From the NCBI GenBank assembly GCA_035606695.1, contig DATNEW010000023.1:1-64000 (forward strand): a DNA stretch of 64,000 bases. The letters are read 5' to 3'. Made by a program: the position numbers and the translations under genes. A model generated the notes under the pieces. The model saw only the letters and a program-made list of their open reading frames with translations. It ran no database searches and had not been told where the DNA came from. Positions 8,861 through 18,527 of the stretch are shown piece after piece. This DNA is from Gemmatimonadaceae bacterium (lineage in GTDB: Bacteria; Gemmatimonadota; Gemmatimonadetes; Gemmatimonadales; Gemmatimonadaceae). Position 1 is the stretch's first letter; the number at the start of each line of letters is the position of its first letter.

Positions 8861-9024
8861 GGTCCGGGTGCAGGGAAGTCGCGGGGTGGCGTGTCAATGC
8901 TAAGGATCGGGCGGTCCGGCGTTACCGGCGAGACACGATCGAACGAAGGACGGCTAATTCCGCCGAATGTATCGAGATGCGGCGAACCCAACTGCACCTT
9001 GACGGGATTCTCGGGCTAGCTAGT

Positions 9025-9109
9025 CCTTCATCTTGAAGGGGCACGTCCCTTGCCCGCCAAGCGAGGGTCGGTCCTGACCAGTCTGGTCGAAGGACCCGAA
9101 AGACTTTTT
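9025..9109 (+). promoter_or_regulatory. Structured leader with three hairpins upstream of the metalloprotease gene
   Basis: Three inverted repeats lie in series: CCTTCA/TGAAGG (9025-9039), AAGGG/CCCTT (9036-9051) and the strongest, GGTCC..GACCAG/CTGGTC..GGACC (9070-9096). The first two overlap, so they could be alternative structures. A T5 run at 9105-9109 follows the third. No plus-strand gene ends upstream, so this is more likely an operator or attenuator in the leader of the gene starting at 9137 than a terminator. Confidence 0.35.
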
Positions 9110-9136
9110 GCTGCGGCTTGGGCCGCGGGACAATAC

Positions 9137-12100
9137 ATGGCTCGACTTCGTTTGCGCTGGGCAGCCGCCTTGGCTTCGCTCACGCCGCTGCTGCTGTTGG
9201 GCGTTTCCACGAGCGTCGGCGCGCAAGGGTACTTCGGACGCAACAAGGTCCAGTACGAGAACTTCGACTGGAAGATCCTCAAGTCCGAGCACTTCGACAA
9301 CTTCTTCTATCCCGCGGAATCCGTGATGGTGCACGACGCGGGACGGATGGCCGAGCGATGGTACTCGCGTCACTCGGACACGTTCCGGCATGCGTTCGAT
9401 CGCAAGGAGCTCGTCTTCTATGCGGATCAGCCGGACTTCCAGCAAACGAACGTCATCTCGGAGCAGCTCGAGGAAGGCACGGGCGGCGTCACCGAGTCGA
9501 ATCGCACGCGCGTGATCATGCCCTTCACGGGCTATTACAAGGATGAGGATCACGTGCTCGGCCACGAGCTGGTGCACGTGTTCCAGTACAACATCGCGGA
9601 AGGCACGCCGGGCGGCGGCTTGATGCGGCTGGACGCGCTGCCGCTCTGGCTGATCGAGGGCATGGCCGAATACTTCTCGCTCGGCCGCAACGATCCGCTC
9701 ACCGCGCTGTGGATGCGCGACGCGGTGATGCGCGACAAGTTCCCGACGATCAAGCAGCTGACGACGGATCCGCGCTTCTTCCCGTATCGCTACGGGCAAG
9801 CGTTGTGGGCGTATGTGGGCGGACGCTGGGGCGATCGCGCGATCGTCGAGGTGTATCGGACCGCGCTCCGTCTGGGCTGGGATCAGGCGCTCGTGCGCGT
9901 GCTTGGCGAGAATCAGGATTCGCTTTCGAAGGACTGGGCGGCGGCCAACAAGGCGATGTATCTGCCTCAGCTGGCGGGCCGCACGCATCCGGATTCGACG
10001 GGAACGACGCTGATCGGCAACGCGAAGGGCGGGCCCGGCTACAACCTGTCGCCGACCATCAGCCCGGACGGCAAGTTGTTCGCGTTCTTCTCGAGCAAGA
10101 AGAACCTCTTCGGCATCGACCTGCTCGTGGGCGACGCGCAGACCGGGCGGATCATCAAGACGTTGGGCGGGCCGCAGAGCGACTCGCACTTCGACGCCAT
10201 CAGCTGGACGCAGTCGGCCGGCGACTGGTCGCCGGACAGCAAGCACTTTGCGTTCATCGTGTATGCGGAGGGCAATCAGGAGATCGCGATTCTGAACACG
10301 CAGTCGACGAACGTCGAGCGGCGTATCAAGCTGCCGGGGATCGGCTCGGTGATGCACATCTCGTGGTCGCCGGACGGCAAGTCGCTCGTCTTCACCGGCC
10401 AGGCGGGCGGCATTAGCGATCTTTATTTATTGGACTTAAATGCCGGTACGGTGCGGCAGCTCACGAACGACAAGTACGCCGACTATCAGCCGACGTTCTC
10501 GCCGGACGGCAAGACGATCGCGTTCTCGACCGATCGTGGTCCGGAGACCGACTTCGACAAGCTGCAGGATTCGCAGCTCCAGCTGGCGACGTACGACCTC
10601 GCGACGGGGCGGATCTCGGTCTTCTCGCCGTTCGCGCACGGCAAGCATCTCAATCCGCAGTTCTCGCCCGACGGAAAGGACCTGTTCTTCATCTCGGATC
10701 AGGACGGGTTCCCGGACGTCTACCGGTTGAACCTCGAGTCCAAGGAAGTCTTCCGCGTGACGCACGTCGCAACGGGCGTCAACGGATTGACGACGTATTC
10801 CCCGTGTCTCTCCGTCTCACGGACGACGGGACGCATGCTGTTCAACACGTTCTACGATCAGGGCAACGAGATTCGGGCGCTCGACGCTTCGCAGACGGTC
10901 GGCACGCCGGTCGTCGCGGCGTCGGTGGCTGAAGGCTCCATGCTGCCGCCGCCGCAGGTCACGCGCAGTCTCGTCACTGGCTATCTCGCCGACGCGACGT
11001 CCGGTTTGCCGAGTGGCAGTGACTTCACCGTCGAGCCGTATCACTCGTCGTTCTCGCTCGACGCCATCGGCCAGCCGAGCCTGGGCGTGGTGGCCGGTGG
11101 TCCGTTCGGCACCGGTGTGGCGGGCGGCGTGTCGATGATCTTCGGCGATCAGTTGAGCGACCGGCAGATCTTTGCGGCCATTCAGGCGAACGGCACGGTG
11201 AAGGACATCGGCGGCGCGCTCCAGTACTACAACATGAAGAAGCGATGGAACTGGGGCGTCGGACTCGAACACGTTCCGTATCTCACGGGCGGCGTCTATC
11301 TCACGGACACGACGCTCGATGCCGGTGGAGGGAATAGCGTCGCGGGGTACAACGTCAACCAGTTGCTGCAACGCATTTACATCGATCAAGCCGCGATCTT
11401 CACGCAGTATCCCTTCTCGACGACGCGACGATTCGAGTTCACGGCGAACGTGACGCACTACGGCTTCGACACGGAGCTCTTCCAAACCGTGTTCGTGGGC
11501 AACACGATCGTCGACGAGCGAACGACGACGCTCCAGAACCAGTACAAACCGGTGCTGTTCGCCGAACCGTCGGTGGCGCTGGTCGGTGACAACGCGTTCG
11601 ACGCATTCACGTCGCCCGTGCAGGGCGAACGATTCCGATTGCAGTACACGCCGACCTTCGGGTCGGTGACCTATCAAACCGCGTTGGCCGACTATCGGCG
11701 ATACTTGTTCTTCCGGCCGTTCACGCTCGCGTTCCGCGGGCTGTCGCTCGGTCGATACGGCAGCGGCGCCGAAGACGTGAACACGACGTGGCCGATTTAT
11801 CTCGGTGAAGAAACGCTGATGCGCGGGTACGGCTACGGCTCGTTCACGAGCGACGAGTGCAGCAGCAGCACCGCCGGGACGCCCGCGAACAACGCGAACA
11901 CACAGGGTTGCCCGGCGTTCGAGCGGTTGTTCGGCAGCAAGGTCGCCGTCGTGAACACGGAGTTCCGCATTCCGCTGTTCGGCGTCGAAGGCTTCGGTCT
12001 CGTGAACTTCCCGTTCCTGCCGACTGAAGTGTCGCCGTTCTTCGATGCCGGCGTGTCGTACACGAATGCGCAGAGTCCGGACTTCCGCTTCTCGTCGTCG

Positions 12101-12319
12101 GGCGACAAGCCGGTCTCATGTCCGGTGGCCGCGTCGAGCGCGCAGGCGCAGGCGCAGTCGTTCTATCCCTGCGCCGATCGCATTCCGGTGTTCAGCACCG
12201 GCGTGTCGTTCCGGTTCAACTTGATGGGGTACGCGATCATGGAAGCGTACGCGGCGCATCCGTTCCAGAGACCCAAGAAAAATTGGGTTTGGGGAGTCCA
12301 GTTGGCGCCGGGATGGTAG
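9137..12319 (+). CDS. Exported metalloprotease-like / TolB-like propeller / outer-membrane barrel fusion
   Basis: A 1060-residue exported protein. A signal peptide ends at SVGAQ (residue 30). Residues 40-290 form a gluzincin (peptidase MA-like) domain with HELVH at 143-147 and a downstream IEGMAEYF (E174). Residues about 310-620 carry WD40/TolB-like propeller blades (SPTISPDGKLFAF, ISWSPDGKSLVF, PTFSPDGKTIAFSTD, NPQFSPDGKDLFF). The last 400 residues are rich in alternating aromatic strands resembling a surface-antigen (BamA/Omp85-like) barrel and end in GVQLAPGW. The ATG at 9137 starts the signal peptide. It probably sits in the outer membrane with the protease domain in the periplasm or at the surface. 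The substrate is unknown. Confidence 0.82.
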   Translation: MARLRLRWAAALASLTPLLLLGVSTSVGAQGYFGRNKVQYENFDWKILKSEHFDNFFYPAESVMVHDAGRMAERWYSRHSDTFRHAFDRKELVFYADQPDFQQTNVISEQLEEGTGGVTESNRTRVIMPFTGYYKDEDHVLGHELVHVFQYNIAEGTPGGGLMRLDALPLWLIEGMAEYFSLGRNDPLTALWMRDAVMRDKFPTIKQLTTDPRFFPYRYGQALWAYVGGRWGDRAIVEVYRTALRLGWDQALVRVLGENQDSLSKDWAAANKAMYLPQLAGRTHPDSTGTTLIGNAKGGPGYNLSPTISPDGKLFAFFSSKKNLFGIDLLVGDAQTGRIIKTLGGPQSDSHFDAISWTQSAGDWSPDSKHFAFIVYAEGNQEIAILNTQSTNVERRIKLPGIGSVMHISWSPDGKSLVFTGQAGGISDLYLLDLNAGTVRQLTNDKYADYQPTFSPDGKTIAFSTDRGPETDFDKLQDSQLQLATYDLATGRISVFSPFAHGKHLNPQFSPDGKDLFFISDQDGFPDVYRLNLESKEVFRVTHVATGVNGLTTYSPCLSVSRTTGRMLFNTFYDQGNEIRALDASQTVGTPVVAASVAEGSMLPPPQVTRSLVTGYLADATSGLPSGSDFTVEPYHSSFSLDAIGQPSLGVVAGGPFGTGVAGGVSMIFGDQLSDRQIFAAIQANGTVKDIGGALQYYNMKKRWNWGVGLEHVPYLTGGVYLTDTTLDAGGGNSVAGYNVNQLLQRIYIDQAAIFTQYPFSTTRRFEFTANVTHYGFDTELFQTVFVGNTIVDERTTTLQNQYKPVLFAEPSVALVGDNAFDAFTSPVQGERFRLQYTPTFGSVTYQTALADYRRYLFFRPFTLAFRGLSLGRYGSGAEDVNTTWPIYLGEETLMRGYGYGSFTSDECSSSTAGTPANNANTQGCPAFERLFGSKVAVVNTEFRIPLFGVEGFGLVNFPFLPTEVSPFFDAGVSYTNAQSPDFRFSSSGDKPVSCPVAASSAQAQAQSFYPCADRIPVFSTGVSFRFNLMGYAIMEAYAAHPFQRPKKNWVWGVQLAPGW

Positions 12320-12338
12320 TCGGCGCGCGCTCGACCAC

Positions 12339-14621
12339 CTACCACGAGTACAATGCTCGATACAGCGCGCGATTTCTCTGCACGGTACGCACGTAATCGC
12401 GCGTCTCGACGAACGGAATGCGCTCCGCGAACATCTCCGCATCATCCACTCCGGGCTTCGCCGCCCATCGCGTGACGCGCGAGCCGCCCGCGTTGTACGC
12501 CGCCAGCACGCGCGCGATCGTTCCGTACTGCTTCACCGCTCCGGCAAGATGCTCGGTGCCGAGTTGCAAGTTGGCGTCGGGATCGAACAGCAGCGCTGGA
12601 TACCAAACCGGGAAACCGAGCGAGTGCGCGACGTCTTCGCCAACGGACGGCAGCACTTGCATGAGACCGCGCGCGCCCGCGACCGACACGGCATGCGCGT
12701 TGAAGTTCGACTCCTGCCGAATGAGGCCCGCGACGAGTAACGGATCGAGATCGTGCGCCTTCGCGTCGCGAAGCAGTTCGTCGCGGTCGAGCACCGGATA
12801 GAGCAGGCGGTACGCGCGCGCGTCGCGTTGTCCCGATTCGATGAGCTTCTGCGCGAGCCGAATGGCGCGCGACGGTTGGCCGTGCAAGAGAAACGCGTGC
12901 GCGGTCGCCGCGAGCCGCTCGGGCGACGACGACGCGGCTTCATCGAGCGCGTCGTACTCGAATCGCGCCTCGACGTCCATGCCGAGCCGCTCGAGCAGCG
13001 CGATGCGCTTGAACGCGCTGTCGATCGCAGGAAAAGCGGCGAATGAATCCGCACGCGCCGCCGGCGTCCACGCCGCTTGCTTCAGCCGCTCGGCGCCGAG
13101 GGACGCGTAGTAGGACGTCGGCGATTGTGCGATTACTTCACGCCAACGCGTATTGGCCAACGTTGAATTCCCCGTCGTGGCATAGGCGCGGCCGCTCCAG
13201 TAGCGCGCGGCGGTCGCATCATCCGCGTTGGGTGAGAGCGTCCAGACCGAATCGAATTCCGCGGCGGCCGCGTGTGCATTGCCCTGCACCATCGCGAGCA
13301 GCGCCGCATCAAATCGCGCGTTGGATGCGCGGTTGCTCGTCGGATAGTGAACGTACAACTGCTGATAGTATGCGCGTGCCTGTTGATCGTTGCCGTCATC
13401 AGTGGCGAGATCGGCAAGGAGATAGAGTGCGGAGCTCGCCGCGCCCGTATCGTTCGGAAATTTGGCGATGACGTCGCGCAGGGCCGCGCGAGTCGCATCC
13501 GCCGTTCCGGACGTGAGCAGCACTCGTGCGCGCTGATAGTCGGCCTGCCCGGCGAGTGGCCCTTCAACGAGCGCCAACTGCGCGAGCGCATCACGCGAGC
13601 GATTCACACGCGCGAGCACCTGCGCATAGAGCATGCGGTCGTTCGGCGTGGTGAGCGCGGGTTGCGAGAGCGCGTGCTCGAACGCGGCGACCGCGCGCGC
13701 CGGCGGTCCGGACACGGCGGCGCTGCGAGCGATCACAAGCTCCTGCGGCGGCGAGAGCGACGAAAACGCCTTGTCGAGTACATCGACCGCGGCCTTGGCG
13801 TCGGCGCTGCCAGGGTGCATTCGAATGAACGACAGCAACTCGTCGCGCACGGCGGCGCGTCTGACGGTGTCGGGCGCCACGGACATCCTCAGCCGCAGCG
13901 CGGAGACCGTCGCACCCAACGCCGCATAGCGCGCCGCGGCGCCCAAGGCATCTTCGTAGCGTTCGCGCGTTTGCGCTTCGGTCCACGGTACGCGAGCGCG
14001 CGCGGCCGGAAGCGTGATACTCGCATACGATTTCGCGCGGTCGGCCGAGTCGCGCTCGACGCCGGCGACGCGCAGAGCGAGCCAATCATGCAGGGGCCGT
14101 AGCGCCGCGGCCGCGCGCGCGTACATGACGGCGGCGCTATCGAAGTAGTTGCCGCGCTCCAGCGCGCGCGCGAGCAACACGCTTCGGACGGCGCGCGTGT
14201 CGGGCGTCGTCGCGTCTCGTAGCGCCGCTTCCGCATTCGTCAGCGCGAGCGTATCGACGCCGCGCTCCAGCGCGGAGCGTGCAAGAAGCTCGCGGCCTTC
14301 GCCGTTGTTCTCAGTGTCGAGCCACGTCTCGTGCGCGAGCAGTTTGTCAACCTCAACCCAGCCGTCCCACCCCGCGGCGGCACGCGCCGCAACGAGCAGC
14401 GTAGCCGGTGTGCGGCGCGCCGGTGACTTCAGCACGGGACCGAGTAACTGCGTCGCGCGCCACGGATGCCCGCTGTCGATCAAGGCCTGCGCGGGGCGGA
14501 GCGCGCTATCGCTCGAGACGTTCTGTGCCGAGGAGTGAGAGACGTCGCCGGACGCGCTCGCTTCGTGTTCCGAGGAGCAGGACGACAAGACTACGAACGC
14601 GGCGAGGAAGAGACGCATCAT
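12339..14621 (-). CDS. Lytic transglycosylase lipoprotein (Slt70-like: helical repeats plus SLT domain)
   Basis: A 760-residue protein with a lipoprotein signal (MMRLFLAAFVVLSSCSS, lipobox Cys at 15). A long alpha-helical superhelix of TPR-like repeats (residues 40-600) resembles the doughnut domain of Slt70. The C-terminal SLT domain (about 615-760) has catalytic Glu637 (RQESNFN), the GLMQVLPS motif and AYNAGG. It would cleave peptidoglycan glycan strands with formation of 1,6-anhydro ends, from the periplasmic face of the outer membrane. ATG at 14621 or 14618 are equivalent starts. It ends 19 bases from the convergent metalloprotease gene with no visible terminator between. Confidence 0.88.
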   Translation of the reverse strand: MMRLFLAAFVVLSSCSSEHEASASGDVSHSSAQNVSSDSALRPAQALIDSGHPWRATQLLGPVLKSPARRTPATLLVAARAAAGWDGWVEVDKLLAHETWLDTENNGEGRELLARSALERGVDTLALTNAEAALRDATTPDTRAVRSVLLARALERGNYFDSAAVMYARAAAALRPLHDWLALRVAGVERDSADRAKSYASITLPAARARVPWTEAQTRERYEDALGAAARYAALGATVSALRLRMSVAPDTVRRAAVRDELLSFIRMHPGSADAKAAVDVLDKAFSSLSPPQELVIARSAAVSGPPARAVAAFEHALSQPALTTPNDRMLYAQVLARVNRSRDALAQLALVEGPLAGQADYQRARVLLTSGTADATRAALRDVIAKFPNDTGAASSALYLLADLATDDGNDQQARAYYQQLYVHYPTSNRASNARFDAALLAMVQGNAHAAAAEFDSVWTLSPNADDATAARYWSGRAYATTGNSTLANTRWREVIAQSPTSYYASLGAERLKQAAWTPAARADSFAAFPAIDSAFKRIALLERLGMDVEARFEYDALDEAASSSPERLAATAHAFLLHGQPSRAIRLAQKLIESGQRDARAYRLLYPVLDRDELLRDAKAHDLDPLLVAGLIRQESNFNAHAVSVAGARGLMQVLPSVGEDVAHSLGFPVWYPALLFDPDANLQLGTEHLAGAVKQYGTIARVLAAYNAGGSRVTRWAAKPGVDDAEMFAERIPFVETRDYVRTVQRNRALYRALYSW

Positions 14622-14653
14622 CGTACGTGGAAAATATCACGAACCATACCGGG

Positions 14654-14882
14654 GACCACGGAACTGGGACGGCGACGTTCACGGATCGGCACGGAGAGGG
14701 CGTGAAGTGCAGTTGACAGCAGTGGGCTTGTGGTCTTCAAAGCAAGAAAAGGAAAAACCCTCGGCCGCTTCAATGCTGAAGCGAGCCGAGGGATTTTTCT
14801 TACTTGCTGTCAGCGGCAGTTCACGGCCGTTGACGCCGTCTCCGTGCCTGTCCGTGAACGTCGCTGTTTCAGGTCCGTGGCC
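14654..14882. repeat. Large imperfect inverted repeat centred on a terminator
   Basis: The left arm (14654-14772) and the inverted right arm (14777-14882) align along most of their length. Shared blocks are CCACGGA, GCGACGTTCACGGA, GGCACGGAGA, GGCGT, TGACAGCA and CCCTCGGC..CGCTTCA. The best-conserved outer blocks are 14671-14703 against 14833-14865. The left arm has about 25 extra bases near 14725-14750. The inner 40 bases form the terminator described separately. No coding potential is seen in this 273-base gap. It could be a degenerate miniature element or a long RNA hairpin. Confidence 0.7.
14753..14798. terminator. Bidirectional intrinsic terminator downstream of the S9 peptidase gene
   Basis: CCCTCGGC (14758-14765) and CGCTTCA (14766-14772) pair with TGAAGCG (14777-14783) and GCCGAGGG (14785-14792) around an ATGC loop, giving a 15-bp stem with one bulge. 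A5 precedes it and T5 follows at 14794-14798, so it can act on either strand. The gene it would end is the minus-strand S9 peptidase, whose stop is about 100 bases away. Confidence 0.85.
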
Positions 14883-14894
14883 GAGATTCTGCGG

Positions 14895-17168
14895 CTACTT
14901 CTTGGCAGTGCCTGCCTGCACCGCCTCGTTGGGCTTGTCCACCAGCCAGTAGTCGAACCACTGCCTGAGCCGGCTCAGACGATCGACGAGCAGCCACGGC
15001 TCGCCCGTCCGCGACAGATCGTGATTCGACCGCGGATACCGCACGAACTCCACCGGTACATTCTGCTTCTTGAGCGCCATGAACCACAATTCCGCGTTTC
15101 CGATCGGTGTGCGGAAATCCTCTTCGCTCTGCACGAGCAGCGTGGGCGTCTTCACCTTCTTCACGTACCGAATTGGCGAGAGCGTGTCGTACATCACCTG
15201 ATTTTCCCACGGCTTGCCGAAGAACTCACCCTCCGTCAGGCCCTGCGCATCCGACGCACCGTACCAGTACGTCCATTCGCTGATCATGCGATCGGCTTCC
15301 GCCGCCTTGAACCGATTGGTCTTCGTCGTCACCCATGCCGTCATGAAGCCGCCGTACGAGCCGCCCGTCACGCCCATACGCGTGGAGTCCACATCGGGAC
15401 GCTTGGCCACGATGTTGACCGCGCGCATGAGATCATCGAAATCCCGGCCGCCCCAGTCGCCGCGGCTCGCATACGTGAACTCGGTGTTCGTGCCGCTCGA
15501 TCCGCGCGGATTCGTGAACAGCACCATGAATCCGGCGCCGGCGAGACTCTGGAACTCGTCGAACCACCCTTCGTTGTAGTCCGAGTGCGGTCCACCGTGG
15601 ATGTACAGCACGACAGGGTACTTCTTCGACGCCGTATAGCCGGGTGGCTTCATGAGCCACGACTCGACGTCCAGACCACCGATGCCTTTCGTGACGAAAC
15701 GCTCGGCGTCCGCCCACTCGACTTCCGAGTTCAGCTTGTCGTTGAACGCGGTGAGCTTGCGCTCGCCGCTGCCGTCGGCGTTCGCGATGAACAACTCTGT
15801 CGGATGCGTGAGGTCCGTCGCGACGAAGACGATGTGCTTCTCGTCCGCATCGTACGTCGCGTTGTTGATCACGCGACGGCCGCCGAGAACGGTCGTGATT
15901 TTCTTCGTCGCTGGATCGATGGTGTACACGCCGCGGCTTCCGCCGGTCGACGTGATCATCGCGATCTCGCCATTCTTCAACCAGCGAATCTGCCCAGGCT
16001 CGTATCCCCAGCTGCCGAGAACGTCCTGCGGCTTGCCGCCGCCGGCGTCGACCACGAACAAGCGCTGGTTCTTGAAGCGCCCCAGCTGACCGACGAACGC
16101 AATGCGCTTCGAGTCCGGCGACCATTGGAGGTTCGTCTCGTTGCCCGCGTACTCGATTTTTCGCGGCGCGCATTCGGCACTCTGTGCTTCGCACGCCGCG
16201 ACGGGCAGCACGAAGATCTCGGTGTCGTTGCGGGGCATCTCGTCGCGTTTGCGATCCGGTGCCAGCTTCGCGATCGAATCACGCTCGGCCGTCACCGCGG
16301 AGTCGGAACGCAACTTCGCGTCGGCGGTAAACGCAATCCACTTCCCGTCAGGCGACACGACGACGTCGCGGTGCGAGTAGTTGGTGTTCGTGATCTGCTT
16401 CGGCGCGCCGCCTGCGCGAACGATTTCAATCTGCGCGGGACGCGGCGTATTGACGCGCGGCGCCGTGCGCGGACCGGGAATGAATTCGTGCAAGCCGTTC
16501 GACTTGTAGAGCATCTCGTCGATCTGCCGCCCATCGAAGCGCGCCGGATTCTCAGGCTTCGTGATCGCGTTGTAGGGCGGACGCGCGATCGGCTTCATAT
16601 GAGCGAAAGGATCGTTCGGCAGCGCATCGCTGGTCGAGTCCTGCGCGGCGCCACCGCGTCCTCCGCCGCCGCGTCCACCTCGACCAAAACCACCATTGCC
16701 GGTCACGCGCACCGAGAAGCTCTTGTCCGCGGGCTGCGAGCCCGACTCGAACTGCGGCGCGCGTTCAGGCTGAAACGCTTCGCCCGACGGCTGATCCATG
16801 CGCAACGCCCAATTGGTGCCGCGCGTCTCCGGGCGCTCCGAGGTGAAATACAGAATCTTGCCGTCGTCGGAGAATCGCGGAGCGCTGCTCTCGAATGACG
16901 GCGAAGTGTATCGCATCGCCGGTCCGCCCTGCGTTGGCACCACCCAGACTTCCGAGTGGCGGCGATTCTCCGCTTCGCGCACAGTCGTCACGGTAAAAGC
17001 GATCTTGCCGCCGTCGGGCGAAAGGGCCGGCGCGGCAACTGTCGTGACCTTGTACCAGTCCGCGGGAGTGAACGCGTGTCGTGCCTGTTGTACTTGTTGC
17101 ACTTGTTGCGCGAAAGCGGTCGCGGGCAGCAGTGCCACCGTCGCGGCGGTGGAGAAACGGAGGGACAT
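14895..17168 (-). CDS. S9 family prolyl oligopeptidase (dipeptidyl/acylaminoacyl peptidase-like), exported
   Basis: A 757-residue exported peptidase. A signal peptide ends at TAFAQ (about 21). A WD40/TolB-like propeller fills residues 30-490 (LSPDGGKIAFTV, WSPDSKRIAFVG), interrupted by a glycine-rich low-complexity insert near 160-175. The alpha/beta-hydrolase domain (about 500-740) has the nucleophile motif GGSYGGFMT (Ser604), Asp684 (SEEDFRTP) and His716 (SNHDLS). Family members trim short peptides in the periplasm, the propeller limiting access. ATG at 17168 fits the signal peptide. Transcription likely ends at the strong hairpin at 14753-14798. The GGDEF gene upstream is 60 bases away on the same strand. 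Confidence 0.92.
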   Translation of the reverse strand: MSLRFSTAATVALLPATAFAQQVQQVQQARHAFTPADWYKVTTVAAPALSPDGGKIAFTVTTVREAENRRHSEVWVVPTQGGPAMRYTSPSFESSAPRFSDDGKILYFTSERPETRGTNWALRMDQPSGEAFQPERAPQFESGSQPADKSFSVRVTGNGGFGRGGRGGGGRGGAAQDSTSDALPNDPFAHMKPIARPPYNAITKPENPARFDGRQIDEMLYKSNGLHEFIPGPRTAPRVNTPRPAQIEIVRAGGAPKQITNTNYSHRDVVVSPDGKWIAFTADAKLRSDSAVTAERDSIAKLAPDRKRDEMPRNDTEIFVLPVAACEAQSAECAPRKIEYAGNETNLQWSPDSKRIAFVGQLGRFKNQRLFVVDAGGGKPQDVLGSWGYEPGQIRWLKNGEIAMITSTGGSRGVYTIDPATKKITTVLGGRRVINNATYDADEKHIVFVATDLTHPTELFIANADGSGERKLTAFNDKLNSEVEWADAERFVTKGIGGLDVESWLMKPPGYTASKKYPVVLYIHGGPHSDYNEGWFDEFQSLAGAGFMVLFTNPRGSSGTNTEFTYASRGDWGGRDFDDLMRAVNIVAKRPDVDSTRMGVTGGSYGGFMTAWVTTKTNRFKAAEADRMISEWTYWYGASDAQGLTEGEFFGKPWENQVMYDTLSPIRYVKKVKTPTLLVQSEEDFRTPIGNAELWFMALKKQNVPVEFVRYPRSNHDLSRTGEPWLLVDRLSRLRQWFDYWLVDKPNEAVQAGTAKK

Positions 17169-17228
17169 CAGAGGGACTCCGAGGGTGGGGAATTTTGAAC
17201 GGGGACGGGACCCGGGCCCCGTCTTGTA

Positions 17229-18527
17229 TTAACGCACCGCTGTGACAGACGTTGGCGGTAACGCGCCGGCGATTGTGTGGCGGGGATCGCTCTTGCGGCG
17301 GCTCTTGTCGGCGTACATGGCGCGATCGGCGTGCTCGATGGCCAGCGCGAGCTCCTCGGAGCTTGGAAAATCGGCGGCGCCCAGACTGACGGCGAGCCGA
17401 ATCCGCTGCGCGGTGGGACCCGCAAGCACGGGCTCCGCGGCCTCGACGACGTTACGTATGCGTTCGATGACGTCGTTCGCGTGCGCGGACGGGACGATGA
17501 GCAGAAACTCGTCGCCGCCCCAGCGATACAACTTGTCGTAAGGGCGCAGTGTCGATCGCAACACGTCGGCGCAGCGTCGCAACAGCTGATCGCCCGCTGA
17601 ATGGCCGTGTTCATCGTTCACAGTTTTCAGATTATCCAGATCGGCGAGCACCACGGTGCCGAACGTCGCGCGCACCATGTCGAGGCCGACGCCCTCGGCG
17701 AATGCGCGGCGATTCATCGAATCGGTGAGCGAATCGTAGAGCGCCGCGCGGCGCAGCTGATCGTGCGTCACCTGCAACTCCGCTTGCGCGTCATCCATCT
17801 GCCGCTTGGCGTCCTCCATCAGGATCAACACCATCGAATAGCCGAGGAGGATGTTGGCCGCGAGATCGAAGTAGGTGTTGAAGCTGACGACGACACTCAC
17901 CGCTTGGGGGAGAATCGAGTCGCTGTTCCGAATCGCCACGCCGAAGGCGCCCGCATACATCAGCCACAACAAACCAAGGAACGCGAAGCACGCTCCGGTC
18001 GCTGAATTGCCGAACGTTTTCCGGCGACGCGGAAGCCACAGCAGCGCCGATGCACAATATCCAAGCGCGGGGACGGCGATCGCGCTTTGCCAGATCACCA
18101 TCTCGTTCAGGCCGTGTCGCGATGCGAGGGTCGACGCGATCGCGAACACGAGCGCGATGACCCACAACCGTCGCGTGGTGGCGACGCTGCTTCCCGTTCC
18201 GGCGACGTACATCAGCGTGCCGCGCAGAAAGAGAATGAATCCCATCCCTTTCGCGAACTGATACACGAAGTATGAGGCGCGCACGACGGGATGTGTTTCC
18301 GCGAGCGTGCTGCCGGCAATCGCCGGCACGACCACCAGTCGAATCGCCAATGCGGCGATCGCGACCGAGAACGCCAGCCAGGCCGACATCCACGCGCCGA
18401 AGTACGCGCGGCGCAGCACGAAGCGCCGGAGCATCACGAACAGCGCGACGAGCATCAGCGCGCCGCCAAACTGCACGAGGACGCCGAGGAACGACAGCAC
18501 GGGAAATGTCTGCGACGGTGGCTGCAT
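17229..18527 (-). CDS. Membrane-bound diguanylate cyclase (GGDEF)
   Basis: A 432-residue protein with about seven hydrophobic helices in residues 10-230 and no recognisable ligand domain. A short coiled segment (MDDAQAELQVTHDQL) leads to a C-terminal GGDEF domain (about 265-410). The active-site GGDEF at 337-341 is intact (RWGGDEFLLIVP), so it should make cyclic-di-GMP from two GTP. An RxxD product-inhibition site (RPYD, 328-331) sits five residues before it, so feedback control is expected. No EAL domain is present. ATG at 18527 starts just before the first helix. It could be co-transcribed with the S9 peptidase gene 60 bases downstream. Confidence 0.92.
   Translation of the reverse strand: MQPPSQTFPVLSFLGVLVQFGGALMLVALFVMLRRFVLRRAYFGAWMSAWLAFSVAIAALAIRLVVVPAIAGSTLAETHPVVRASYFVYQFAKGMGFILFLRGTLMYVAGTGSSVATTRRLWVIALVFAIASTLASRHGLNEMVIWQSAIAVPALGYCASALLWLPRRRKTFGNSATGACFAFLGLLWLMYAGAFGVAIRNSDSILPQAVSVVVSFNTYFDLAANILLGYSMVLILMEDAKRQMDDAQAELQVTHDQLRRAALYDSLTDSMNRRAFAEGVGLDMVRATFGTVVLADLDNLKTVNDEHGHSAGDQLLRRCADVLRSTLRPYDKLYRWGGDEFLLIVPSAHANDVIERIRNVVEAAEPVLAGPTAQRIRLAVSLGAADFPSSEELALAIEHADRAMYADKSRRKSDPRHTIAGALPPTSVTAVR

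Noticed and set aside
14730-16898. 722-codon open frame opposite the S9 peptidase
   Set aside because: Arg-rich and motif-free, it spans the terminator hairpin and mirrors a gene with intact catalytic triad and signal peptide.
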